Of a stretch of 64,000 nt of DNA, positions 23,869 through 33,440 are shown piece by piece (within the stretch, counting starts at the first letter, position 1; the number at the start of each line of letters is the position of its first letter). The stretch lies in contig JAOSJZ010000001.1 in assembly GCA_027493885.1 (NCBI GenBank), forward strand, positions 1,178,001 to 1,242,000, in the 5' to 3' direction. The position numbers and the translations under genes are program-made. The DNA is from Gaiella sp. (lineage in GTDB: Bacteria; Actinomycetota; Thermoleophilia; Gaiellales; Gaiellaceae). The notes beneath the pieces are model-generated. The model was not told the DNA's origin, ran no database searches, and worked only from the letters and a program-made list of their open reading frames with translations.

Positions 23869-23873
23869 ACGGC

Positions 23874-24462
23874 GTGCTGAGCCCCGCCGTGGACAACCTC
23901 GTCGCGCAGCTCACGCGGCTGCCGGGGATCGGCACGCGGACGGCGCAGCGGCTCGCGTTCCACATCCTCTCCGCGCCGGCAGACGAGGCGAACGCGATCG
24001 GCGAGGCGATCGCCGACGTGAAGGCGCGGGTCCGTCCCTGCCCGGCGTGCGGCAACCTGACCGAGGAGGAGCTCTGCGGCGTCTGCTCCGACCCGCGCCG
24101 CGACCGCACGGTGATCTGCGTCGTCGAGCAGCCGGTCGACGTCCTCTCGCTCGAGCGGACGCACGAGTACCGCGGCCTCTACCACGTGCTCGGGGGCGCT
24201 GTCGCCGCTCGACGGCGTCGAGCCGGGCGACCTGCGCATCCAGCTCCTGCTCGAGCGCGTGAACGGCGACGGGGTCGAGGAAGTCGTGCTCGCGACGAAC
24301 CCGACGATGACCGGCGAGGCGACCGCTGCCTACCTCGCCGACCGGCTGCGCGACCGGGTGGCGGTGACCAGGCTAGCCAGCGGGCTTCCCGTCGGCGGCG
24401 ACCTCGAGTACGCCGACGAAGTCACGCTCGGCCGCGCGCTCGCGGGCCGTCGGCCTGCCTGA
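23874..24462 (+). CDS. recR: Recombination protein RecR (frameshifted near 24192-24198)
   Basis: [45 protein letters not shown] then other frame [44 protein letters not shown]. Confidence 0.93.
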
Positions 24463-24480
24463 TCGGTCGGCGTCCGACTC

Positions 24481-24669
24481 TCAGTCGGACACCTGCGGGT
24501 CGCGACCCGGCAACCCGAACGTCCAGCGACGGAGTCGCGCCTTGCGCTGCCGCTCGGCTTCGTCCCACGCCGCGAGCCGCGCAGCTCGTCGCTCGACCAT
24601 CTCGCGGAACTGCCGGCTCGTCTCACGAGCCTGGCGCCACTCCTCGGGGTCAATCTTCCTCTTCGCCAT
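24481..24669 (-). CDS. Small basic hypothetical protein (62 aa)
   Basis: MAKRKIDPEEWRQARETSRQFREMVERRAARLAAWDEAERQRKARLRRWTFG. Confidence 0.55.
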   Translation of the reverse strand: MAKRKIDPEEWRQARETSRQFREMVERRAARLAAWDEAERQRKARLRRWTFGLPGRDPQVSD

Positions 24670-24760
24670 GCTCGATCTCGAGCTCCTCCATGATCTGGTC
24701 GAGCTTCCAGTCCATCCGCATGATCATCGCTAGAAGCGAGTTCGATTCTTCCCGCGACAT
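24650..24760 (-). CDS. Small acidic hypothetical protein (36 aa)
   Basis: MSREESNSLLAMIMRMDWKLDQIMEELEIEHGEEED, overlaps downstream 62-aa ORF by 20 nt. Confidence 0.45.
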   Translation of the reverse strand: MSREESNSLLAMIMRMDWKLDQIMEELEIEHGEEED

Positions 24761-24887
24761 CGGCGGCGGATCGGAACCTCGACGGAACATTGCATCTCAT
24801 GGTGCCAGTGCGCCCGAGGCGCGTCGAGATGGCCGTTGTAGCCACGTCCCACATCGAGAGGTCGGTCTCGGCTAGAAAGAAGGCGTC

Positions 24888-25856
24888 ATGACGACGCAAT
24901 CCCGCATCGGCATCGTCGGAGCGACAGGAGCCGTCGGCACGGTGACGCTCGGCCTGCTGGCCGAGCGCGGCTACGACAACGTGCGCGCGTTCGCGTCGGC
25001 CCGCTCGGCCGGCTCGCGCATCGCGTTCGGCGAGGGCGACCTCCTCGTCGAGGAGGCGACCCCCGAGGCGCTCGGCGCGGGAGACGTCGACCTGTTCCTC
25101 TTCTCGGTCGGCACGTCCGCGAGTCGCGAGCTCGTCCCGGTCGCGTCCGCGGCCGGGGCGATGTGCGTCGACAAGTCCTCGGCCTACCGCCTGGTCGACG
25201 GCTACCCGCTCGTCGTGCCCGAGGTGAACGGCGCCCGCGCGCTCGAGGCGCTCGAGCGCGACCGCATCGTCGCCAATCCGAACTGCTGCACGATCCCGCT
25301 CACCTGCGTGCTGAAGCCGCTCCACGAGGAAGCCGGGCTCGCCCGGGTGCGCGTCTCGACCTACCAGTCCGTCTCCGGCGCGGGCGCGCAGCGGATGGAC
25401 GCGCTCGCGCACGAGGACCCTACGCGGCACGACCTGGTGATGGACTGGACCTGGGAGGGGGACGATTCGGACGAGGAGGCGAAGCTCCGGGCCGAGACCC
25501 GCAAGATCCTCGAGCTGCCCGAGCTCCCGCTCTCCGCGACGTGCGTGCGCGTTCCCGTGATGGTCGGGCACTCGGAGGCAGTCTGGGTCGAGGTCGAGCG
25601 GCCGCTCTCGCCAGACGAGGCGGCCGAGCTCCTCCGCGACGCCCCGAGCGTTCGCGTCCTCGACCTCCCGTCCTTCCCGACCCCGGCGGCCGCGGCAGGC
25701 GAGGACGAGGTGCTCGTCGGCCGGATCCGTCGCGACACGGCCGCCGAAAACGGCATCGCGCTCTACCTCTCGAGCGACAACCTCCGCAAGGGCGCGGCGC
25801 TCAACGCGATCCAGATCGCCGAGCTCTTGCTCGAGGGCGTCGCAGCGCAAGCCTGA
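24888..25856 (+). CDS. asd: Aspartate-semialdehyde dehydrogenase
   Basis: IGIVGATGAVGTVTLGLLAERGY; VANPNCCTIPL; STYQSVSGAG. Confidence 0.96.
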   Translation: MTTQSRIGIVGATGAVGTVTLGLLAERGYDNVRAFASARSAGSRIAFGEGDLLVEEATPEALGAGDVDLFLFSVGTSASRELVPVASAAGAMCVDKSSAYRLVDGYPLVVPEVNGARALEALERDRIVANPNCCTIPLTCVLKPLHEEAGLARVRVSTYQSVSGAGAQRMDALAHEDPTRHDLVMDWTWEGDDSDEEAKLRAETRKILELPELPLSATCVRVPVMVGHSEAVWVEVERPLSPDEAAELLRDAPSVRVLDLPSFPTPAAAAGEDEVLVGRIRRDTAAENGIALYLSSDNLRKGAALNAIQIAELLLEGVAAQA

Positions 25857-25859
25857 CGT

Positions 25860-26480
25860 CTACGGGCGCGGCACGGGCGCCGGGGCCGGGGCGAACGCCT
25901 CCTGGACGACGCGGAGGACCTTCGCGCGACGCCCCTCCTCGATTGGGACGAGCCCGCCGAGCTCCATCCGGCAGAGCTCGACCCGGCCCTGGGAGCGAAC
26001 GGTGACGAAGCCGAACTCGTCGAGGAAGTCGCGCGGAAAGACCGTGCGGTGCACGAGAAAGCGCTCTTCCACGGACTCGCCCTCGGGGTAGCGGTACGCG
26101 AACGCCTCGAGCGCCCTCGCACCGCGGTCGCGCGACTCTCCGATCGCGGCGAGGAGGAGCGACTTCTCGATCCATTCGGCGCCGTCCCGGACGAGGTAGG
26201 AGCACGTCACGAGCACGGCGTCGTCCGAGGCCGGCCCCGCGGGCAGGTCCGCGGCGCGGGGAAAGAGATGCGACGGCCCGTACTGCATCGAGCCGAGGAG
26301 GCGTCCGCTCTCGTCGAGGTAGATCGTGCCCCACTCGCCGAACTCCTCCTCCGCCCGCTCCGTCCAGCGCTCCTTCGACGCGGTGCGATTCCCTCGCGAC
26401 TGCCACCACACGCAGCCGCGGCACACCGAGGGCGCGTCGCCGATCGTCGTGCGGGTGAGGCCCGAGACGCCCCCGTGCAT
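25860..26480 (-). CDS. GNAT-like/hypothetical protein
   Basis: CRGCVWWQSRG...EEEFGEWGTIYLDESGRLLGSMQYGPSHLFPRAADLP. Confidence 0.6.
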   Translation of the reverse strand: MHGGVSGLTRTTIGDAPSVCRGCVWWQSRGNRTASKERWTERAEEEFGEWGTIYLDESGRLLGSMQYGPSHLFPRAADLPAGPASDDAVLVTCSYLVRDGAEWIEKSLLLAAIGESRDRGARALEAFAYRYPEGESVEERFLVHRTVFPRDFLDEFGFVTVRSQGRVELCRMELGGLVPIEEGRRAKVLRVVQEAFAPAPAPVPRP

Positions 26481-26782
26481 CAGTCCTCGGTCGCTGCGAC
26501 GCCGACGACGACGACGTCGACCGTCACGGATGGAAGCCGGGCGGTGCGTCTCAGGTACTCGCTCACGCGCCGCTGTACCTCCGCGGCGACGTCCGGCGCG
26601 ACAGCGCCCCACTCGACCGCGAGCTGCAGCTCGACGGACGTCGCTCCGTCCTCGTCTGCGACGCGGACTCCCCGGTGCCGCCGCGGGCCGCCGACGAGCT
26701 CGTGCACGCCCCCGACCTGGCGCGCGGCGTCTGCGGCGTACGACGCCAGCACCTCGTGCGAGATGACGGCATGGCCCTCCAT
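26480..26782 (-). CDS. Asp23/Gls24-family protein
   Basis: ISHEVLASYAADAARQVGGVHELVGG...VELQLAVEWGAVAPDVAAEVQRRVSEYL. Confidence 0.8.
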   Translation of the reverse strand: MEGHAVISHEVLASYAADAARQVGGVHELVGGPRRHRGVRVADEDGATSVELQLAVEWGAVAPDVAAEVQRRVSEYLRRTARLPSVTVDVVVVGVAATED

Positions 26783-26792
26783 CCGGCTCAGT

Positions 26793-27608
26793 CTAGATCG
26801 CCCGCCTCAGCACGAGCTCTGTCACCTCGGGTCGCGCGAAGAACCTGAACGGAACGAACGTCGTCCCCGTCCCGGGCGACACGTGCATAACGCCTGCGGG
26901 CGTGCGGTAGAGGCCCGCGACGAACGGGGCGCGCGGATGGGCGAGCGTGACTCGGCGGCCGGGCAGTGGCAGGCAGATCTGTCCCGCGTGGAGGTGACCG
27001 GCGAGGATGAGGTCGAACGATCCTGGAGACACGCGATCGATGATCCCCGGGAAGTGGCAGAGGAGCAGTCGGAACGTCGCACGCTCGTCGGGCAACGCAT
27101 CCGGGCGGGAACGCCTCTCCCGGTAGGAGTCGGGCCCGACGCCCACGATTGCGCACCGCTCGCCCGCGAGCTCGAGGACGATTGCCTCGTCCGACAGAAG
27201 CCGCGTGTGTTCGAGATCGCGGAGCTCCGCCGCCCTCGAGAACGGATCGCGAGTGACGGCAACGTCGTGATTCCCGAGCACGACAAAGGGGCGCTCGAGC
27301 CGCGCGAGCAACGCCCGCAAACGCCGCTCGCCCCGAGGATGCGAGACGAGATCGCCGGTGATGCAGACGACCCCCGGACGGCGTCGCGCGACCCAGCGTG
27401 CAGCGCGCTCGCTTGCCCGGCTCCCCCGCGAGAGCGGCGCGCCGAGGTGGAAGTCCGAGAGATGCGCGATCCGCATCCCGTCGAGCGCTTCCGGCAGGCC
27501 CCGAAGCGGCACCTCGAGCACGCGCGTCCGCAGCCACCCGGCCTCGAGCCACCCGTAGAGGAACAGCCCAGCCGCACCCGCGGCGAGGACGGCGGCAGCG
27601 CTCAGCAT
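26793..27608 (-). CDS. Metallophosphoesterase
   Basis: MRIAHLSDFHLG, ITGDLVSHP, VVLGNHDV, LAGHLHAGQ. Confidence 0.92.
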   Translation of the reverse strand: MLSAAAVLAAGAAGLFLYGWLEAGWLRTRVLEVPLRGLPEALDGMRIAHLSDFHLGAPLSRGSRASERAARWVARRRPGVVCITGDLVSHPRGERRLRALLARLERPFVVLGNHDVAVTRDPFSRAAELRDLEHTRLLSDEAIVLELAGERCAIVGVGPDSYRERRSRPDALPDERATFRLLLCHFPGIIDRVSPGSFDLILAGHLHAGQICLPLPGRRVTLAHPRAPFVAGLYRTPAGVMHVSPGTGTTFVPFRFFARPEVTELVLRRAI

Positions 27609-27654
27609 CGCGCGGGGGCACCTCCCTCAGCCACGGCCGCGCAGCGGATGGGAC

Positions 27655-28536
27655 CTACAGCGCGAGCTTCTCGAGCACGGGCTGCATCGAGACGACGTGC
27701 CGCTTGAAGCGGAGCTCCGCGTCCTCGAGGCCCGCGGCGACGCCGATCAGCTGCGAGAGGTGGAAGATCGGCATCTGGAAGTCCTTCCCGGTCTGCTTCT
27801 TCAGCTTCGACTGCCACGCGTCGAGCGAGAGGTGGCAGAGCGGGCAGGGGGTGACCATCGCGTCGGCGCCCGCCTCCTTCGCCTGCTCGATCGGCTGGAT
27901 CAGCTCGGCGAGCGCAGTCTCCTCGCGGGCCTGGATGATCGGGAAGCCGCAGCACTTGATCTTCGCCGGGTAGTCGATCGCCTCGCCGCCGCAGGCGGCG
28001 ATGATCCGCTCGAGCGAGTCCGGCTTGTCGGGGTCGTCGAAGCCCATCAGCTTCGAGGGGCGCAGGATCTGGCAGCCGTAGAAGGGCGCGATCCTGAGAC
28101 CGCGGAGACCCTTGTGCGCGACCTCCTGCAGCTTCCCGAAGCTCTCGCCCGCGACGAGCCAGAGGAAGTGGACACAGTCGACGTCCTGCTCGTAGCGCGG
28201 CACGCCGACCTGCTCGAGGTTGTCGTTGACGCGCTCGCGCAGGGCGGCGTCGTTCAGCAGCTGGTGGTTCGCCTGACGGAGGTTGAGCGTGCAGACGTTG
28301 CAGACCGTCATCAGCGTGTCCGCCCCGGTCGCGGCGGCGTAGGAGAGGATCCGCGCGTTCAGGTGGAGGTAGTAGTCCGGCTCGGCCTCGTGGATGTCGC
28401 CAGCGCCGCAGCACGTGACGGACTCCAGCTCGATCAGCTCGTAGCCGACCTTCGGCGCGAGCGCCTGGGTGGAGATGTCGAGCTCCTTGGCGGAGAGGCT
28501 CGCGAGACACCCCTTGTAGTAGGCGACCTGCTTCAC
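27655..28536 (-). CDS. HdrB/CCG-domain subunit of type E-like succinate dehydrogenase
   Basis: Two complete Cys-rich CCG motifs: VTCCGAGD..CNVC and IKCCGFP..CPLC; adjacent to sdhAB. Confidence 0.88.
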   Translation of the reverse strand: MKQVAYYKGCLASLSAKELDISTQALAPKVGYELIELESVTCCGAGDIHEAEPDYYLHLNARILSYAAATGADTLMTVCNVCTLNLRQANHQLLNDAALRERVNDNLEQVGVPRYEQDVDCVHFLWLVAGESFGKLQEVAHKGLRGLRIAPFYGCQILRPSKLMGFDDPDKPDSLERIIAACGGEAIDYPAKIKCCGFPIIQAREETALAELIQPIEQAKEAGADAMVTPCPLCHLSLDAWQSKLKKQTGKDFQMPIFHLSQLIGVAAGLEDAELRFKRHVVSMQPVLEKLAL

Positions 28537-29624
28537 GTGGCGGGCTCCTCGTCGGGAAGGTAGGGCTTCGGGAACGATCTCGGGTCGTCGTAGGGGTGGC
28601 TCGGGCCGTCGACCGACTCGCCGTGGTGCGCGAGGTGCATGAGCGCCTTCTCGCCCTGGACGATGCCCGCCGCGCCGCTGCGTCCCTGGTCCGTGACAAG
28701 GTCGAAGAGGGCGCGCGACTCGCCGATGTCCGCCGCGACGTGCGGCGGGAAGGGCAGCGGGATCTTCCCCTTAGGCAGCAGCGACATCGCGAACTTGATC
28801 TCCTTGATCGCCTTGACGACGCCCTGCGTCTTCGGCACGAGCTCCGTCTCTCGCAGCCAGCCGGTCGTCTTGGCGGAGGTGACGAACCACTTCGCGTGCC
28901 TCGCGCCCATGTCGCGGTCGATGCCCGCCTTCATCGCCTCGGCGCCGAGCTTCGCGATCGCGTCGCGCGGGTCGACGCCCTTGGGGCAGCGCTCGTTGCA
29001 GAAGTAGCAGCGCGTGCAGTCCCAGATCCCGTGCTCCTCGCTGTAGCGCTCGAGCCTGTCGATCGTGGCGCCGTCGCGCGCGTCGCCGACGAAGCGGAAG
29101 CCCTTCGCGAGCGCCGCCGGGCCGAGGAAGTCCGGGTCGGACTCCATCGAGTTGCACTCGGAGACGCAACAGCCGCAGTTGATGCAGAGGGACTCCTTGT
29201 GGATCATGTCCATCTGCTCCTGCGCGACGACGTTCTCCTTCTCGGTGGCGCGATCGAGCCGCGGCTCGAGGTACGGCTGGACGGCGCGCATCTTCTGCCA
29301 GAAGGGATCCATGTCGACGACGAGGTCCTTGACGATCGGCAGGTTCCCCATCGCGGAGACCACGGGGACGTGACCGTCGGCGACGACGTCCGCGATCCGC
29401 GTCTTGCAGGCGAGCACGGCGCCGCCGTCGACACGCATCCCGCAGGAGCCGCAGATCATCATCCGGCAGCTCTTGCGGTAGGCGAGCGAGCCGTCGAGGC
29501 GGTCCCTGACGGCATCGAGGGTGTCGAGGAGCGTCGCTTCCTCGGTGACGTCGACCTCGTACGGCCGGAGCGCCCGCTCGCCCGTCGAGGTGTCGTAGCG
29601 CCAGATCTTCAGCTCGACCTTCAC
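28533..29624 (-). CDS. sdhB: Succinate dehydrogenase/fumarate reductase iron-sulfur subunit
   Basis: SCRMMICGSCGMRVDGG, CINCGCCVSECN, CTRCYFCNERCPKGVDP. Confidence 0.93.
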   Translation of the reverse strand: MKVELKIWRYDTSTGERALRPYEVDVTEEATLLDTLDAVRDRLDGSLAYRKSCRMMICGSCGMRVDGGAVLACKTRIADVVADGHVPVVSAMGNLPIVKDLVVDMDPFWQKMRAVQPYLEPRLDRATEKENVVAQEQMDMIHKESLCINCGCCVSECNSMESDPDFLGPAALAKGFRFVGDARDGATIDRLERYSEEHGIWDCTRCYFCNERCPKGVDPRDAIAKLGAEAMKAGIDRDMGARHAKWFVTSAKTTGWLRETELVPKTQGVVKAIKEIKFAMSLLPKGKIPLPFPPHVAADIGESRALFDLVTDQGRSGAAGIVQGEKALMHLAHHGESVDGPSHPYDDPRSFPKPYLPDEEPAT

Positions 29625-29754
29625 GCGGGCCTGGATTCGTCGAGTTTGCGGGCTTCCCTGGGGCACCCCAACCCACCACCCGCTGCCAATTCTATCGGCC
29701 TCGTTGCCAGACAATGCAACGAAAGTGTGCCGACTCCGTGCCAACTCCGTGCCA

Positions 29755-31455
29755 TCAGTACGACCTCACCATCGGCTCCCACTTGGTCATACGCACCTCG
29801 CGGTAGGAGAGCTGCGGTGCGCCGTCGACCCACGTCGTGATCGAATGCTTCATGAAGTTCTCGTCGTCGCGCTCGGGGAAGTCCGAGGGGCGCGAGTGCG
29901 CGCCGCGCGACTCCTTGCGGACGACGCCCGCCTGGAGCATGCAGGCGGCGAGATCGAGCAGGTAGCCGAGCTCGATCGCCTGGGTCAGGTCGCTGTTGAA
30001 GACCGTCCCCTTGTCTTCGATCACGACGCCGCGCCCGTAGCGGTGGCGCAGCTCGTCGATGATTCCTACCTGCCTGTCCATCTTGTCGGGGTAGCGGAAG
30101 ACGCCGAAGTTCTCGAGCATCGACTGCCCGAGCTCGTCCCGGATCTGCCAGGGACGCTCCCCCTGCTCGACTGCGAGCAGCCCGTCCACCCACGCCTCGG
30201 CGTCGGCGCGGGCGGTCTCGGCGCGACCGTTCGCCGCCGCGGTGCGCCCGAGTGCGTACTCCGCCGCGTGACGGCCGGCACGGCGCCCGAAGGTGATCGT
30301 CTCCATCAGCGAGTTCCCGCCGAGGCGGTTCGCTCCGTGGACGGAGACACACGCAACCTCGCCGGCCGCGTAGAGGCCCTCGAGGGGCGTCAGGCCCCAC
30401 TCGTCGGTCTCGACGCCGCCCATGTGGTAGTGCGCACCCGGTCGCACGGGGATCGGCGCGAAGATCGGGTCGACGCCGGCGTACGTCATCGCGAGCTCGC
30501 GCGACCCCGGCAGCTTGTTCAGGATCTTCTCCGGCCCGAGGTGGCGCAGGTCGAGCATCACCGACCCGTTGACGCCGCGGCCGGCCTCGATCTCGGTCGT
30601 CTCGGAGCGCGAGACGACGTCGCGCGATGCGAGCTCGAGCGCGTTCGGGGCGTAGCGCTTCATGAAGCGCTCGCCGTCCTTGTTCAGCAAGTAGCCGCCC
30701 TCGCCGCGACAGCCCTCGGTGATGAGGATCCCCGAGGGGTACATCGTCGTCGGGTGGAACTGCATGAACTCCATGTCCTTGAGCGGCAGCCCCGCCCGCA
30801 GCGCCATCGCCATCCCGTCGCCGGTACAGGCGTACGCGTTCGTCGTCGCGCGGAAGAGGCGGCCGGCCCCACCCGTCGCGAGGATCGTGGCCGACCCCGT
30901 GACGGCCTTCACGCCCCCGTGGAGCAGATCCCAGCAGATGACGCCGGTACAGCGGCCGCCGTCCTCGACGAGCCGGAAGGCGAAGTACTCCTCGAAGACG
31001 ACGAGCCCTTCGCTCATCCGCCTCTGGAGCTGCTCGTACAGCACCTGGATCAGCACGTGACCCGTGATGTCCGCCGAGTACACGGTCCGCGGCGAGCCGG
31101 CGGCGCCGAACGGGCGCTGGTCGAGCTTGCCCTCCGCGTTGCGAGAGAAGACGCAGCCCCAGCCCTCGAGCTGGTAGATGTCGCCCGGCGCCTCCCGCGT
31201 GAAGATCTCGATCGCGTCCTGATCGCCGAGGTAGTCCGAGCCCTTGACCGTGTCGAAGGCGTGCGTCTCGGGGCTGTCCTCGGCCTTGTTCCCGAGCGCG
31301 GCGTTGATGCCTCCCTCTGCCGCGCCGGAGTGGCTGCGGGTCGGGTGGAGCTTCGAGACGACTGCCACCCGCGCGCCGGCGTCGTGGGCCTCGATCGCAG
31401 CCCGCATGCCGGCGCAGCCGGCGCCGACGACGAGCACGTCGAAGGAAACGTCCAT
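29755..31455 (-). CDS. sdhA: Succinate dehydrogenase/fumarate reductase flavoprotein subunit
   Basis: DVLVVGAGCAGMRAAIEA, RSHSGAAEGGINAAL, HPTTMYPSGILITEGCRGEGG. Confidence 0.96.
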   Translation of the reverse strand: MDVSFDVLVVGAGCAGMRAAIEAHDAGARVAVVSKLHPTRSHSGAAEGGINAALGNKAEDSPETHAFDTVKGSDYLGDQDAIEIFTREAPGDIYQLEGWGCVFSRNAEGKLDQRPFGAAGSPRTVYSADITGHVLIQVLYEQLQRRMSEGLVVFEEYFAFRLVEDGGRCTGVICWDLLHGGVKAVTGSATILATGGAGRLFRATTNAYACTGDGMAMALRAGLPLKDMEFMQFHPTTMYPSGILITEGCRGEGGYLLNKDGERFMKRYAPNALELASRDVVSRSETTEIEAGRGVNGSVMLDLRHLGPEKILNKLPGSRELAMTYAGVDPIFAPIPVRPGAHYHMGGVETDEWGLTPLEGLYAAGEVACVSVHGANRLGGNSLMETITFGRRAGRHAAEYALGRTAAANGRAETARADAEAWVDGLLAVEQGERPWQIRDELGQSMLENFGVFRYPDKMDRQVGIIDELRHRYGRGVVIEDKGTVFNSDLTQAIELGYLLDLAACMLQAGVVRKESRGAHSRPSDFPERDDENFMKHSITTWVDGAPQLSYREVRMTKWEPMVRSY

Positions 31456-31509
31456 CGCTTGGAACCTATCGGATGCCGGCCTCCGGGCGACCGGGCAACC
31501 GGCGACCGC

Positions 31510-31542
31510 GGTGCCGCGCCCCATGGCCTGGGGCGCGGCACC
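31510..31542. terminator. 13-bp perfect hairpin downstream of Ig-repeat gene
   Basis: GGTGCCGCGCCCC atggcct GGGGCGCGGCACC. Confidence 0.75.
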
Positions 31543-31554
31543 ACCCGGTGCACC

Positions 31555-33429
31555 CTAGGGCTGGTAGCCGGACACGAGACAGGGTCCGGCCGTGGAGATC
31601 AGCACGTCGCCGGGCTTCCACGTCCCGAAGCCGTCGCTACCGGACTTGGTGGCGACGACCCGCACCTCGATCGTGAACGGCTGCGTGTACGCCGTGACCA
31701 CGCGGCCGGTGTCGTACTCCCACCACGCCGTCCAGGGCGCCTCGCCCGAGCCGAGGACGGGCTTGCCCCAGTATCGATCCGCGTTCCCGACCGGAACCCC
31801 GTCGACGGCGGCGCGGGTGTCCTTGCCGTTGAGGAAGCCCTTGATCTGACTCTCGGTCTTCGTCCCCCACCCCATCCGCAGCACGAGCCGGCTTCCGTAC
31901 GGCACGCCGATCGAGTGGTCGCCCACGCAGTTGAAGTAGACGTTCGTCACGAACGGCGTCCCGCCGGGATCCCGGGGCGGCGTCCCGAGCTTGGCGACCA
32001 CGGACACGGGCGCCTGATCGCAACCGGACGTCGTCCCGTTGTTGTCGGCGTCGCCGGAGTACACGGCCTGCCATCGCCACGTCCCCGCCGAGGGCGCGAC
32101 GTAGCCGGTGGAGGTCGACGCCGCGCCGTCGGCCACGTTCGCCTCCTCGATGTGCGCGGGCAGCCCCGAGCAGGTCGGGTCGTCCGGCCGGTAGAGGCGG
32201 AAGGAGACCCGCCCAGCCGGCGTGTACCCACCCTGCACGAGCGTGAACGCCTGCAGCCTGGCCCCCGTCTGCGCCGTCGTCGGTACCGCGGCCGGGAAGA
32301 CCGTCGGCGACGCCTTGCCCACGCCGAGAGACAACTGCCCGCACCACGTCGAGGCGGGGTTGTTGTAGGCGTCACCCGGATAGGCCACCGTCACCCGCCA
32401 CGTGCCGACGCGTGTCGGTGTGAACGTGGTGGCGAACGACCCGTACGCGTCCATCGTCGGGCTCTGGCTCCCCGCGGGGGAGGAACAACCCGGATCGTCC
32501 GGTGAGAAGAACCTGACGGTGACCGTCCCCGCCGGCTGGTAGCCGGAGCCGAGCTGGCCGCTGACGGTGACGTCCTCGCCGATCACGACGCTGGTCGACG
32601 AGAGGCCCGCCCAGATGGACGGCGACGCCTTGCCGACCTCGACGGACGTGGCGCCGCACGCGAGTGACACGGCGTTGTTGTTCGCGTCTCCCGGGTAGTC
32701 GACGCGGTAGCGCCACGTCCCGAGCTGGTCGGCGGGGCCGAAGGACGACCAGATGCTCACGTAGCCGCCGTACCAGACGAAGTCCTGCGTCGCAGCGGGC
32801 GCTCCCGAGCAGGTCGGGTCGCTCGGGCGATACAGGCGGACAGTCACGGACCCTGTCGGCTGGAACCCGGCCCACCCGTAGCCGTTCGCGTACAGGGTGG
32901 AGCCGATCGTCGCCGATCCGGAGGGCCAGAGGTAGATGGACGGTGTTGCCTTCGTCACCGTGACGGGCTCCTCGGAGCACCCGCTCGTGGCCGGCTCGTT
33001 GCCGTCGTCGCCTGAATAGAGCACCTTCCAGTGCCACGTGCCGGCGGTGTCGACCTGCGAGTAGCCCGAGTCGTAGTCGCCGTCTCCGTTGACGCTCGAC
33101 GCCCAGCTGAACGCGGGGCTCGAGCACGTGAGATCGGCAGGCCGGTACAGCGAGAAGGTGAGCGTTCCCGTCGGCGCGTTGCCGCCGGAAAGCGTCGCCC
33201 GGTCGAAGACGTACGAGCCGAGCGGTGCCTCGGCAGGTTGCGGAGCCGTGGTCAGCGTCGGCTGCGCCTTCGGGCACGGTTCGCCGTACGGCTGGTACTG
33301 ACAGTCGCCCGCCGCGACGGCGGGGCGGCCACCGTCGAGGACGAGCATCGTGACCGCGACTCCCAGCAGGGCGGCGAGGAACCAGATTGCCGCCCGGCGT
33401 CTCGACGCGACTCGATTCGTGCTGGACAT
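31555..33429 (-). CDS. Secreted protein with tandem Ig-like repeats
   Basis: Signal-like N-terminus; about four repeats of P(T/A)G(T/S)(L/V)T(F/V).(L/F)(Y/F).P.D.(T/G)CS...GTW.W.V.Y.GD..NN....C. Confidence 0.9.
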   Translation of the reverse strand: MSSTNRVASRRRAAIWFLAALLGVAVTMLVLDGGRPAVAAGDCQYQPYGEPCPKAQPTLTTAPQPAEAPLGSYVFDRATLSGGNAPTGTLTFSLYRPADLTCSSPAFSWASSVNGDGDYDSGYSQVDTAGTWHWKVLYSGDDGNEPATSGCSEEPVTVTKATPSIYLWPSGSATIGSTLYANGYGWAGFQPTGSVTVRLYRPSDPTCSGAPAATQDFVWYGGYVSIWSSFGPADQLGTWRYRVDYPGDANNNAVSLACGATSVEVGKASPSIWAGLSSTSVVIGEDVTVSGQLGSGYQPAGTVTVRFFSPDDPGCSSPAGSQSPTMDAYGSFATTFTPTRVGTWRVTVAYPGDAYNNPASTWCGQLSLGVGKASPTVFPAAVPTTAQTGARLQAFTLVQGGYTPAGRVSFRLYRPDDPTCSGLPAHIEEANVADGAASTSTGYVAPSAGTWRWQAVYSGDADNNGTTSGCDQAPVSVVAKLGTPPRDPGGTPFVTNVYFNCVGDHSIGVPYGSRLVLRMGWGTKTESQIKGFLNGKDTRAAVDGVPVGNADRYWGKPVLGSGEAPWTAWWEYDTGRVVTAYTQPFTIEVRVVATKSGSDGFGTWKPGDVLISTAGPCLVSGYQP

Positions 33430-33440
33430 CTGTTCCCTCC

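Noticed and set aside
29710-29755. Degenerate copy of the 41642 element upstream of sdhB (GTGCCGACTCCGTGCCAACTCCGTGCC)
   Set aside because: Similarity is short and patchy; no inverted partner found.
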